In this document: in pieces, positions 1 through 7,179 of the stretch
Layout of the letters: each line of letters opens with the position of its first letter
How positions within the stretch are numbered: the stretch's first letter is position 1
Source of the DNA: Oscillospiraceae bacterium
Lineage (GTDB): Bacteria; Bacillota; Clostridia; Oscillospirales; Oscillospiraceae
Direction of reading: 5' to 3'
NCBI GenBank assembly: GCA_016297855.1
Contig: JAEDFW010000052.1
Coordinates: 1-12,333 of the forward strand
Length of the DNA: 12,333 nt
Made by a program: the position numbers and the translations under genes
Notes under the pieces: generated by a model
What the model was told of the DNA's origin: nothing
The model's database searches: none
What the model saw: only the letters and a program-made list of their open reading frames with translations

Positions 1-1551
1 GTTCTTCGCTCTCCATGGGCAGCGCAGACGCAGCCGCCTCCGGTCACAACAGACCGGGTCCTGCAATCCACCAAGCTGGAAAACTGCATCTATTCCGACC
101 TCCGTTCGAAGGATGACATACTCACGGAAATCGAGCAGGCAGCGGCGCAAAAGCTGCCCTGCTTCCCTGCTCTTTCACAGGACGTGTTTCAATCTTTCTA
201 TTCTCTGCTGCCCAAGCGGACTGATCCGGCGAAGCTCTCCGCATCCGCCAGAAAGTTCAGCGCCAAGATCCTCGACCACATGGTTCAGGAAGCGGATTTT
301 GGTACGCTGAAGACCATCTGCGAAGGGCAGGAACTGCCGGCCTATGAGGTGGCGACGGAATTTATCTCCAGAATCAGCGATCATCTGGACGAGCTTCTTT
401 CCGAGATCGGTGGAAAGGGAAACGCACTCAACACCCTGCAAAAGCTGACCGACGCCCAGACGAAGGCCCAAAAGGAGCTGGCCGGATTGCTGGACCGGCT
501 GCAAAGCAGCAAGGAACGCAATCTGACATTGGAGTCTTCCGTAATCGAAGCCGCCAACAGTTTGGAACGTAAGCACCGGCAGGTCGAGGCTGTTGAAAAG
601 CTTATCGACACCAGCAGCGCGCAGCATAAAGCGGAGATTCGCGCGGCCGTCGCTTCTGCATCCCAAGCCGCCGCGCAGAAAGCAGAGGAAGTGCAGTCCA
701 TATTCGCCGCTTGGAGCGACGAACCGGGCAATCTGGAACGAAATACAGTCAATCTGGAGCTACTGGAGGCAGTGCGGAAAAGCCAAACATTACAAAGCGT
801 TGCGAAGTATCTGGGCCGCTTCCGGGAGATCATTGCCCAAGGCCGGCGGAACGGCTATGCCTTCGGACGTGGTGAGTCCTATGCGCTGGAGTTGGGAAAC
901 AACCTGTCCCGGGCCCTCAGCTCCGAATTCTCCATGCTGGCCTCGCCGCAGACCGCGCCGCTGTTTCTCAAGAAGTACCAGCAAAAGCAACTCAAGCAGT
1001 ACCGCCGCCGTGAGCCGATCCGCAAGGGCATGGGCGATATCATCTGCTGCCTCGATGAATCCAGTTCCACCCGCGGCGATCCCGCCGCATGGGGCAAAGC
1101 AGTTGCTCTGGCTCTGCTGGACATCGCCGCAGGTCGGGGGCGGAAATTTGCGCTGATTCATTTCGCCTCATATGATAGCTGTCAGGTCGATGTATTTCTG
1201 CCCGGCAAGTATAGCGCAGCGGATAAAATGGCCGCCGCAGAAGTCTTCCTCAGCGGCGGCACCAACTTTGAACGTCCCCTGCAAGAAGCGATCCGGTTGA
1301 TGGACGAACAGGAATTTGAGAATGCGGACATCGTATTCCTGACAGACGGCCAATGCGCGCTGTCCGAGGAATTTGCCTCCCAGTTGAAAGCCCAGCAGAC
1401 CGCACGCCATTTCACCGTCACCGGCATCCTGCTGGACACAAATTCCCCCGGTATGGAGTTCAGTTTACATCCATTCTGCCAGAATACCTACCGCACAAGC
1501 GAGCTTCTGGATGATAAGATTGTGCGCAGGATCGTGTATAATCGAATCTGA
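1..1551 (+). CDS. ViaA-like VWA (MIDAS) domain protein, 5' end missing
   Basis: The frame is open from the first base to the TGA at 1549-1551 (516 residues), so the true start lies upstream; the GTG at 184 is only an internal codon. The C-terminal third is a von Willebrand factor A domain. Its metal site is visible as D-E-S-S-S at about residue 352 (nt 1054), a conserved Thr in SGGTNFERP at about 421, and Asp in FLTDGQ at about 449. Before it lies a helical, Ala/Glu/Lys-rich, probably coiled-coil stretch (about 140-240), then a segment KYLGRFREI and LSSEFSMLASP that matches the layout of E. coli ViaA (483 residues). ViaA-type proteins partner and stimulate MoxR-family AAA+ ATPases (RavA); that gene would be expected just upstream, outside the window. 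The protein looks cytoplasmic. The family call is from recalled motifs, and the exact partner is inferred. Confidence 0.85.
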   Translation, partial: VLRSPWAAQTQPPPVTTDRVLQSTKLENCIYSDLRSKDDILTEIEQAAAQKLPCFPALSQDVFQSFYSLLPKRTDPAKLSASARKFSAKILDHMVQEADFGTLKTICEGQELPAYEVATEFISRISDHLDELLSEIGGKGNALNTLQKLTDAQTKAQKELAGLLDRLQSSKERNLTLESSVIEAANSLERKHRQVEAVEKLIDTSSAQHKAEIRAAVASASQAAAQKAEEVQSIFAAWSDEPGNLERNTVNLELLEAVRKSQTLQSVAKYLGRFREIIAQGRRNGYAFGRGESYALELGNNLSRALSSEFSMLASPQTAPLFLKKYQQKQLKQYRRREPIRKGMGDIICCLDESSSTRGDPAAWGKAVALALLDIAAGRGRKFALIHFASYDSCQVDVFLPGKYSAADKMAAAEVFLSGGTNFERPLQEAIRLMDEQEFENADIVFLTDGQCALSEEFASQLKAQQTARHFTVTGILLDTNSPGMEFSLHPFCQNTYRTSELLDDKIVRRIVYNRI

Positions 1552-1606
1552 TCACCCTCATAAAACCAGCGATTCCATTACAATGAAACGCAGGTAAAGA
1601 ATATGC

Positions 1607-1644
1607 AAAAATCGACAAGCTTCATTAGAAGCTTGTCGATTTTT
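1607..1644. terminator. Bidirectional rho-independent terminator
   Basis: A perfect 16-bp inverted repeat (1607-1622 pairs with 1629-1644) surrounds a 6-nt loop CATTAG. The stem begins with five A and ends with five T, so it reads as a hairpin plus U-tract on both strands. It lies 55 bp after the VWA gene stop and about 38 bp beyond the last minus-strand ORF, so it can end transcription of the convergent units on both sides. Confidence 0.9.
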
Positions 1645-1681
1645 CTGTTTGAACATGCTCATCGGTCTCTTTGGTGCTCTA

Positions 1682-1906
1682 CTATCCTACAGGCAGCAAC
1701 TGACTCAGTTTTTTCTGGATCTGACCTGCAACGATACCCTTTGATAACGCACCCCTCGGCATATCCTTTTGTTCCATCTCAACGAGGAATGCCGCAATAT
1801 CTTCCTGCTTCGTCTGTGTCAGCATTTGAAAATCAGGCTGCTGCACAAATCCCGTCATACGCATTAAAGCTTCGTCCGGGTTGATGTATTTGGCAACAGT
1901 ATTCAT
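1682..1906 (-). CDS. Small hypothetical protein or C-terminal gene remnant
   Basis: This 74-residue reading frame runs from ATG at 1906 to TAG at 1684-1682, just before the bidirectional terminator. Its composition looks like a real soluble helical protein (KYINPDEALMRM near the N-terminus, KQEDIAAFLVEME in the middle), unlike typical shadow ORFs. No Shine-Dalgarno is visible upstream of the ATG, and an in-frame TAA sits four codons before it. I do not recognise the family. It may be the tail of a longer gene whose start is the decayed frame at 2132; the same frame continues upstream of the TAA with hydrophobic residues for some 35 codons. Either a free-standing small gene or a pseudogene fragment is possible; the fragment reading is slightly favoured because no ribosome binding site is present. 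Confidence 0.4.
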   Translation of the reverse strand: MNTVAKYINPDEALMRMTGFVQQPDFQMLTQTKQEDIAAFLVEMEQKDMPRGALSKGIVAGQIQKKLSQLLPVG

Positions 1907-1991
1907 TGAAATATACCATTATGTTCTAAAGAATATTGTATTGAGAATTCCAGAGAAGATTAACTGTAACAGTGGAATTATAGAAACAGCT

Positions 1992-2132
1992 CTATGCCGC
2001 ACGAGCAATGCACAGCAGCGGCGAAAAAAAGACGCGGTTGAAATGGAAGTTAGCCGCCATTGGCAACAATCCACTCATATATGCAACGATCATGGCAAAG
2101 ACAAGTGTAACAGATACAAGTTGTCGTTTCGT
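1992..2132 (-). pseudogene. Relic 5' end of a secreted or membrane protein gene (ACG start)
   Basis: Thirty-six bases after the amylase stop, a strong Shine-Dalgarno (GGGGGAGG) is followed at a 7-nt spacing by ACG and then by codons for KRQ and a long hydrophobic stretch, LVSVTLVFAMIVAYMSGLL, ending PMAA. That is the shape of a signal peptide or first membrane helix. The frame stops at TAG 1994-1992 after 46 codons, shortly after a homopolymer of seven T (2024-2030, A on the plus strand). Changing frame there connects, apart from one TAA, to the frame of the 1682-1906 ORF. The simplest reading is a gene of the import operon that has lost its ATG and its frame. A rare functional ACG start or a sequence error is also possible. 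The protein family is unknown. Confidence 0.45.
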
Positions 2133-2139
2133 TCGTATA

Positions 2140-2147
2140 CCTCCCCC
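2140..2147 (-). promoter_or_regulatory. Strong Shine-Dalgarno before an ACG codon
   Basis: On the minus strand the sequence reads GGGGGAGG followed by 7 nt and ACG at 2132. Strength and spacing are what a functional start would have, which is why the downstream hydrophobic frame is read as a former gene and not as noise. Confidence 0.55.
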
Positions 2148-2168
2148 TCATTTATTGCACTTTCTCGT

Positions 2169-3938
2169 TTAGTCGAACGATGGCCATATTTCCATGGTAC
2201 TTCCCGCTTTTACGACATGATTATCTCCAGATTCCCATGTGCTGTCATTCAACAGAACTTTAAATTCAATACTGCCTCCGACTGGCCGTTCCATCACGAA
2301 CTGCCATGTGTTTGTGTTTACATTTTCACACTTCTGGCCGAACTCCCAGTTTAAAGGTAGCGTATTCCCGCGAATCGATATGCTGTTTCCGAAACCGGCA
2401 TCATAATGGACGATAACTTTCGTCTGCTCGTAAGACGGCTGATGATATTCTTCTGGATCGCCGCTTGTCAACAGCAATGCGCCGTTGGCTGGTACGGTGA
2501 CATGGATGACCCGGCTGCCGGATATCTCACCGGCTTCCACGCAAAACACATCGTTGGTTTCCAGAAGATTTGTCAGCTGTGTCCCAATCGTATAACTTGT
2601 CAGGCCAGAATTGAGCGTAATCTGCCGTGTTTGTGCAGAAGCAGAGTTGTTGAAGATACAGATGATTTCTGCGCCATTTCCTTCATTTCTCCGACGGAAG
2701 GCATATACGCTGTCGCCATAGGAATAATAGAGCTCCTGCTGAATGCCGTCCACCAGAATCTTGCTATATTCTTTCCGGATAGCATTCAGACGCTGGATAT
2801 ACTGGAAGGTCGTCGTATCCTCACTGAAACTGGACATCATTTCTCTGTTGCAGTAATTCAGTGTATCCTCGGAGTATTTGTAGTCACCAGCCATATTCTG
2901 TTCGGTTCCATAGTATACAATGGGAATCCCACGCGCAGCATACTGGAATGCCAAAGCAAGTCGCAGTTTTGCCCAGTTGTCGCTGGCATTCGCCAGAAAG
3001 CGTGCGCGGTCATGGTTATCAAGGAACGTAAACAGATGACTGGTATCCTTGTATTTTCCGTCCTGATCGAACGCCCATTTGATACCGCCCCACGCTTCTG
3101 CCTTGCAGAACACATTGTTCATCTGAAAATAAAGCGGGAAATCGAGCATGCCCCACATATACTGCGCGATTGCAGCATTTTCATCGACAGAACCTGTAAA
3201 CGCCTCTCCAAAGCTGGGCTTGCCGGTATGTGCTTCAAATCGGGATAAATATTCCGGCGGGATCTCAATGACGGCATCCACACGCGAACCGGCAAAGCCA
3301 TAGCTGAACCAGCCGCTTTGATTTGTCGGATTCCAGTAAGCATTCATCAGCGCAGCCCAGCATGCCGGGTTTTCCTGCGCCAGATCGTCCAGACCTCCAA
3401 GGCTGTAATTCTGCGCTTCATCCGGATTATCAAAATTCACAATATTGGGGGCATGGTGATACCAGTCAGGGTTGTCGAACGGCGCTGCAGGTTTATAATC
3501 GGCAGGATCATATGTAGTCGATGGGTACTCCAGATAATCGGCTGTATGGTTGAGCTGCGCATCAAGAATGACCTTGAGGCCGAGCGCTTCTGCCCGCGAA
3601 ATCAGCGCACGCAGTTCTTCTTCTGTGCCGAAATGCGGGTTGGGGCGATTGAAATCCTTGGTATAATAGCCGTGGTATCCGGCCTCATCTCCGCTGCGGC
3701 TATACGTCTCATTCTCCTGTGGTGCGGAGATCCAGATTGCAGTAAAGCCCAGATTTTTGATATACTGCAGCTTCTGTGTCAGACCGACCCAGTCGCCGCC
3801 CTGATAATAATGCAGATTCCCGGGACGGTATTCCTGATGCAGGACGCCGTTGTTCCTCGGGTCACCGTCAAAAAAGCGGTCGGTCAGGAGCATATAAACG
3901 GTATCCGAAGCACTGAGGCTTTGTGATGAATAGGCCAT
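2169..3938 (-). CDS. GH13 alpha-amylase/CGTase-like glycosidase with C-terminal starch-binding-like module
   Basis: 589 residues from ATG 3938, chosen because AGGAGGA sits 5 nt upstream and the permease stop is 14 bp away; the frame stays open further upstream only by chance inside the permease gene. It cleaves or transfers alpha-1,4-glucan bonds. The (beta/alpha)8 domain resembles the GH13_2 (CGTase/maltogenic amylase) group: GGDW about 47-50, GYHGYYTKDF about 87-96. Catalytic regions are region I D126-A-Q-L-N130-H131, nucleophile D221 with R219, acid/base E245 (FGEAF), and N308-H309-D310. After D221 the usual Lys/His is replaced by V-I-E. A beta domain follows (about 400-495). Residues about 507-589 resemble a CBM20-type starch-binding module (HYDAGFGN, RGN, PLNWEFG, EFKVLLND, W). 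No signal peptide is visible, so it is probably cytoplasmic and acts on sugar imported by the adjoining permeases. Fourth gene of the operon. Confidence 0.9.
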   Translation of the reverse strand: MAYSSQSLSASDTVYMLLTDRFFDGDPRNNGVLHQEYRPGNLHYYQGGDWVGLTQKLQYIKNLGFTAIWISAPQENETYSRSGDEAGYHGYYTKDFNRPNPHFGTEEELRALISRAEALGLKVILDAQLNHTADYLEYPSTTYDPADYKPAAPFDNPDWYHHAPNIVNFDNPDEAQNYSLGGLDDLAQENPACWAALMNAYWNPTNQSGWFSYGFAGSRVDAVIEIPPEYLSRFEAHTGKPSFGEAFTGSVDENAAIAQYMWGMLDFPLYFQMNNVFCKAEAWGGIKWAFDQDGKYKDTSHLFTFLDNHDRARFLANASDNWAKLRLALAFQYAARGIPIVYYGTEQNMAGDYKYSEDTLNYCNREMMSSFSEDTTTFQYIQRLNAIRKEYSKILVDGIQQELYYSYGDSVYAFRRRNEGNGAEIICIFNNSASAQTRQITLNSGLTSYTIGTQLTNLLETNDVFCVEAGEISGSRVIHVTVPANGALLLTSGDPEEYHQPSYEQTKVIVHYDAGFGNSISIRGNTLPLNWEFGQKCENVNTNTWQFVMERPVGGSIEFKVLLNDSTWESGDNHVVKAGSTMEIWPSFD

Positions 3939-3943
3939 ACGCT

Positions 3944-3950
3944 TCCTCCT
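3944..3950 (-). promoter_or_regulatory. Ribosome binding site that fixes the amylase start
   Basis: AGGAGGA on the minus strand lies 5 nt before the ATG at 3938. It selects that start over upstream in-frame codons, which would place 76 extra residues inside the permease gene. Confidence 0.8.
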
Positions 3951-3952
3951 GT

Positions 3953-4801
3953 CTAGCCCTTGACCGCTCCGGCAGCGATGCCGCTGATGATATGCTTCTG
4001 CATAAAAAGGAAGAAGATCACCACCGGAAGCGTAGAGATGGCAAAGCCCGCCATGATGAGATGCCACTGCTGATTGTATTGTCCGTAAAAATACATCTGG
4101 CTCAACGGAATGGTGACAGGCTTGGCAAGAACCAGATAGGGCAGCAGATAGTCGTTCCAGATCCACAGCGCGTTAAGAACAGCTACTGTGGCCAGAATGG
4201 GCTTCAGCATCGGCAGTACAATCGCGCTGAATACGCGTACCGTACCGCAGCCGTCGATCCGCGCCGCTTCCTCCAGTTCCTGAGGTACAGACCCGGAGCT
4301 GACGAAGCCCTTGATGAGAAAGATTGGGATCGGGCACTGCAGTCCGCAGTAGATCAGCACCAGCCCCCAGATATGTCCCGTCAGATGCATCTGCTTGGCC
4401 GTCATTAAAAGCGCGATCATGATCGTATGGAACGGCACAAACATCGACGATAGAAACAGCAGCGTTAAAACGTCCGCCCACACGCTGCGCCAGCGCGAGA
4501 GCGCATAACCCGCAAGAGAACTGATGATCAAATTGAGAAGGATCCCGCCGCCGGTCACAAGACATGAACCGGCAAATGCTTTTGGAAAATCGGATGCCTC
4601 AATCACGGCCTTATAATTCTCCAACGTCGGCGAGACCGGCAGTGTGAGCGCGGAGGCAATAATCTCGCCTTTCGGCTTGAAGGAATTGACAAGCGCGATC
4701 AGGACTGGAAAGAAAAAAATGAGCGCGATGAGCGCTGTGACGATGGTTAGCCCCACGCCGCCGCGTTTTCTGAGCAGCGTTGCCGATGGATTGTGCATCA
4801 T
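3953..4801 (-). CDS. ABC sugar transporter permease, MalG-like (binding-protein-dependent)
   Basis: 282 residues from ATG 4801, whose first bases overlap the TGA of the preceding permease (ATGA); AGGAGG lies 7 nt upstream. A second ATG follows at once, so a start one codon later is possible. The protein is an inner-membrane subunit of a carbohydrate importer of the CUT1 type (MalG/MsmG). It has six apparent hydrophobic segments (about 17-37, 76-100, 110-134, 144-166, 200-222 and 247-267). The cytoplasmic EAA loop, which docks the ATPase, is clear at about 177-200: E-E-A-A-R-I-D-G then I-V-L-P. The C-terminus AAGAVKG is typical for MalG proteins. It pairs with the upstream MalF-like permease, and the overlap suggests translational coupling and equal dosage. 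The substrate is inferred from the neighbouring GH13 genes. Confidence 0.93.
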   Translation of the reverse strand: MMHNPSATLLRKRGGVGLTIVTALIALIFFFPVLIALVNSFKPKGEIIASALTLPVSPTLENYKAVIEASDFPKAFAGSCLVTGGGILLNLIISSLAGYALSRWRSVWADVLTLLFLSSMFVPFHTIMIALLMTAKQMHLTGHIWGLVLIYCGLQCPIPIFLIKGFVSSGSVPQELEEAARIDGCGTVRVFSAIVLPMLKPILATVAVLNALWIWNDYLLPYLVLAKPVTIPLSQMYFYGQYNQQWHLIMAGFAISTLPVVIFFLFMQKHIISGIAAGAVKG

Positions 4802-5682
4802 TCCGCATCCTCCTGATTGCGGCTCTGAACGATATACAGAACCGCCGTGACAGCGCAAATGATCAGAAACAGAATGACCGATTGCGCGGTGGCATATCCC
4901 GTCCGGTTGGCACGGAAGCCGGTGTTGTAGATCTGAAGGGCGATTGTCGTTGTAGCGCCGGCCGGCCCGCCGGATGTCATTGCCATTGGGATGTCAAACG
5001 TTTTGAAACACGCAGTGATGAGCAGAAGCGTATTCATGAACATAACCGGCCGGAGCATGGGCAGTTTAATGTGGGTGATAATCTGTTGGGCACTGCCGCC
5101 GTCAATCTGCGCCGCTTCAATGAGCTCCTGCGGCACGCTCTGCAGCCCTGCAATGTAGATGAGCATGTAGTAGCCTGCGCATTGCCAGACAGCGGTGATT
5201 CCCATGGAGATCAAAGCCATATCCGGATTTCCCAGCCAGCTGATCTGCAGTGTCTTGGGGATCTGCAGCGGCTCGACAAACGAGCGGTAGACGTCACCGT
5301 AGAGGAACACCCATACAAAACTCACAATGATAAGACTCATGAGATTCGGCAGGAAGAACACTGCGCGGAACAGCTTTTTGAAATGCACATTGCCGTCAAG
5401 CAGCAGCGCCAGCCCGAGCGCAACAAGGTTGGCAGCAACGGTCACAAATAGCGTGTATTTCACTGTCACCCAGAGCGCATTTTTGAAGTTGGGATTACTC
5501 AGCGCCTCCTGATAGTTCTTTAGGCCAATGAAATGGATCTGCTGTTTATAGCCATAGGCATCGGTGAAAGACAGCCACAGGCTTCTGAAAAAGGGATAGA
5601 GGAAAAAAGCGATAAAAAAAGCAGCCGCAGGAAGGATAAACGCCAAATAGGTGACGTTCTGCTTTCTCGATAGACGTTGCAT
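4798..5682 (-). CDS. ABC sugar transporter permease, MalF/UgpA-like
   Basis: 294 residues from ATG 5682 with AAGGAG 8 nt upstream. This is the other membrane subunit of the CUT1-type importer, of the short MsmF/UgpA form without MalF's long periplasmic insertion. Six hydrophobic segments are visible (about 11-33, 70-95, 104-128, 156-180, 211-230 and 266-284). The EAA loop that contacts the ATPase is at about 188-210 (E-A-A-Q-I-D-G then I-K-L-P-M-L-R-P). The stretch TSGGPAGATTT near 236-246 and the preceding KTFDIP are hallmarks of the family. It is separated by 70 bp and a GC-rich hairpin from the binding protein gene and overlaps the next permease by 4 bp. No ATPase gene is present in the window, so a shared MsmX/MsmK-type subunit encoded elsewhere is inferred. 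Confidence 0.93.
   Translation of the reverse strand: MQRLSRKQNVTYLAFILPAAAFFIAFFLYPFFRSLWLSFTDAYGYKQQIHFIGLKNYQEALSNPNFKNALWVTVKYTLFVTVAANLVALGLALLLDGNVHFKKLFRAVFFLPNLMSLIIVSFVWVFLYGDVYRSFVEPLQIPKTLQISWLGNPDMALISMGITAVWQCAGYYMLIYIAGLQSVPQELIEAAQIDGGSAQQIITHIKLPMLRPVMFMNTLLLITACFKTFDIPMAMTSGGPAGATTTIALQIYNTGFRANRTGYATAQSVILFLIICAVTAVLYIVQSRNQEDAE
4809..4814 (-). promoter_or_regulatory. Ribosome binding site that fixes the MalG-like start
   Basis: AGGAGG lies within the last codons of the MalF-like gene, 7 nt before ATG 4801. The longer in-frame start at 4858 has no comparable site and would add 19 uncharacteristic residues. Confidence 0.75.
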
Positions 5683-5703
5683 AGATTCGGCTCCTTATAC
5701 CGT

Positions 5704-5734
5704 GGGCGGGAGAAACGTGCCGCTTCTCCCGCCC
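5704..5734 (-). repeat. GC-rich intercistronic stem-loop between binding protein and permease genes
   Basis: A perfect 11-bp inverted repeat (5704-5714 pairs with 5724-5734, GGGCGGGAGAA and its complement) with a 9-nt loop begins 19 nt after the binding-protein stop. No U-tract follows, and the ribosome binding site of the permease comes next, so it is unlikely to be a strong terminator. By analogy with the malE-malF spacer it may protect upstream mRNA from 3' exonucleases or cause partial termination, giving more binding protein than permease (inference). Confidence 0.8.
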
Positions 5735-5752
5735 GGTTACTGTTACATGAAT

Positions 5753-7105
5753 TTACGACTGGCTCGCTGCGATTGCGGTATCCCATGCACCGTCAAGTGT
5801 CGTAAGGATATCTTCCAGCTCTGCCCGGCCCAGAATATAGTTGGGCAGCGCCGCCTCGAATTCCGGTTGGAACGCGGTCGGCCAGCCACGGTCAGCCTGC
5901 GTGCTGACCATACCGGCGTCAATATAGGCGTTGACATCCGCAGCCAGAGGATCAAAGTCAACATTCACGCCCTTAACTGCCGAGAAAAGCTTCGCCGTGC
6001 TGCACCAGAGTTCCGCGATCTCCGGCCGCGTCAGGAACTCCAAAAACAGCTTGCATTCTTCCGGATGCGGCGTGGAGGCGGAAATGGACAGGCCGAAATC
6101 CGGGAATTGGAACAGCTTGGCATCCTGCGGATCTTCCGATACCGGCATCGCCATCATGCCCAGATTCACGTCCGGGTTTACGCTCTTGATCGGTTCCAGT
6201 GCCCAAAGCCCCTGCACCATCATGGCTGCCTCGCCCTGTGCGATCATCGTGCACGCACCATTATAGTCGGTATCGAACGCGGTATCGGTGTTGCCGTGCT
6301 CATATACCTTTTTCAGAAGTTCAAATGTCGTAGTCCAAGCGGGCGTACCGGCAAAAGAAGTCTCACCTGCCGTCTTTTTGGCGTTCCACGCAGCGTCCAC
6401 TGCGTAGACAGCCGGCGACGCTGCCACGAGTGCAACCGGCTTGATGGTCCACGAATCCTTGAAGCCCAGCGCAAACGGCGTCACACCGTTTGCTTCCAGC
6501 GTCTCGATGACGGCATCCAGCTCAGAGATTGTTTTTGGTGGTGTCAAGCCATATTGCGTGAAAATGTCCTTGTTGTAGAAGATTCCCTCGCAGCTTCCGT
6601 CAACCGGCATCGCCCAGGTATGGCCTGCAGCATCCGTGAAGGAAGAATCTTTTCTGGCCTCGTCAGTGACATTGTTCAAGAACGCTTCACCGGCCAGATC
6701 GAGGATATAGCCGCCTTGTGCGATGTCCATGGTGTCGAGTGCGCCCTGAAAAATATCGGGGATCTCATCCGTTGCAATCCGTGCTTTTAAAATGGAGGAG
6801 GGATCATTTGTAACGATCTCCTGCTCGACGGTGATGTAGTCATATTCCTTCTGGAATTCGTCGATGATCTTTGCGAAGGTTTCCTGCGCCTCCTGCTTCT
6901 GATGGAACAGGTGGATGGTGACCGGTGTTTTGCCTTCCTCCGGCTGTGTGGTCGTTTGCTGCGCAGCCGGTTCGTTTGCCTCAGAAGAAGGTGCCTGCGT
7001 GTCGGTCGGTGTTTCGGCCGGCGTTTCAGCCGGGGCCGCGCTGCATCCGGCAAACAGGGCTAAAACCAGCAGTGTGCAGAGCAACAGTGCGAGTGTTCGT
7101 TTCAT
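5753..7105 (-). CDS. Sugar-binding lipoprotein of an ABC importer (family 1 extracellular solute-binding protein)
   Basis: 450 residues from ATG 7105, preceded by GGAGGAA. The N-terminus is a lipoprotein signal: KR, a hydrophobic core, then lipobox LFAG-C21, so the mature protein should be lipid-anchored on the outer face of the membrane. A Thr/Pro/Glu/Ala-rich spacer (about 22-58) follows and then the two-lobed binding domain (about 62-446). Family signs are FHQKQEAQ, PDIFQG, GGYILDL, an FYNKDIF segment near 176-182, and GEAAMMVQGLWAL near 291-303. Length fits MalE/MsmE-type proteins. It captures the oligosaccharide and delivers it to the two permeases downstream. It is the first gene of the operon, divergent from the kinase gene, and is separated from the permeases by a stable hairpin. 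The substrate (malto- or isomalto-oligosaccharide) is inferred from the two GH13 neighbours, not from binding-site residues. Confidence 0.93.
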   Translation of the reverse strand: MKRTLALLLCTLLVLALFAGCSAAPAETPAETPTDTQAPSSEANEPAAQQTTTQPEEGKTPVTIHLFHQKQEAQETFAKIIDEFQKEYDYITVEQEIVTNDPSSILKARIATDEIPDIFQGALDTMDIAQGGYILDLAGEAFLNNVTDEARKDSSFTDAAGHTWAMPVDGSCEGIFYNKDIFTQYGLTPPKTISELDAVIETLEANGVTPFALGFKDSWTIKPVALVAASPAVYAVDAAWNAKKTAGETSFAGTPAWTTTFELLKKVYEHGNTDTAFDTDYNGACTMIAQGEAAMMVQGLWALEPIKSVNPDVNLGMMAMPVSEDPQDAKLFQFPDFGLSISASTPHPEECKLFLEFLTRPEIAELWCSTAKLFSAVKGVNVDFDPLAADVNAYIDAGMVSTQADRGWPTAFQPEFEAALPNYILGRAELEDILTTLDGAWDTAIAASQS

Positions 7106-7142
7106 AACAGTTCCTCCATTCAGGTTTTATTTGGATGTCTGC

Positions 7143-7171
7143 ATTATACCGCGCAGCATTCATATCCTGCA
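7143..7171 (-). promoter_or_regulatory. Probable promoter of the importer operon
   Basis: On the minus strand a perfect -10 box TATAAT (7148-7143) lies 38 bp before the binding-protein ATG. At the expected 17-bp distance the -35 hexamer is only TGCAGG (7171-7166), a poor match. A good -10 with a weak -35 fits an activator-dependent promoter, and the direct repeats lie immediately upstream. Confidence 0.55.
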
Positions 7172-7179
7172 TTAAACAG

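Noticed and set aside
1603..1884. 93-codon plus-strand reading frame starting in the terminator
   Set aside because: The start codon lies just before and the coding would run through a perfect terminator stem; the composition is low-confidence and no ribosome binding site precedes it.
1552..2168. Possible insertion sequence remnant in the region of low coding density
   Set aside because: I found no terminal inverted repeats, target-site duplication or transposase motif; the content is better explained as a terminator plus gene relic.
1881..2354. 157-codon plus-strand reading frame over the relic region and amylase 3' end
   Set aside because: It is antisense to the amylase C-terminus and to the signal-peptide-like frame, and shows no domain.
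3939..4166. Upstream extension of the amylase frame by 76 codons
   Set aside because: It overlaps the MalG-like gene, has Cys/His-rich non-family residues, and a strong ribosome binding site sits right before ATG 3938.
5651..6790. 379-codon plus-strand reading frame opposite the binding protein and permease genes
   Set aside because: It is Arg/His/Cys-rich, has no recognisable domain or ribosome binding site, and lies antisense to two genes with clear families.
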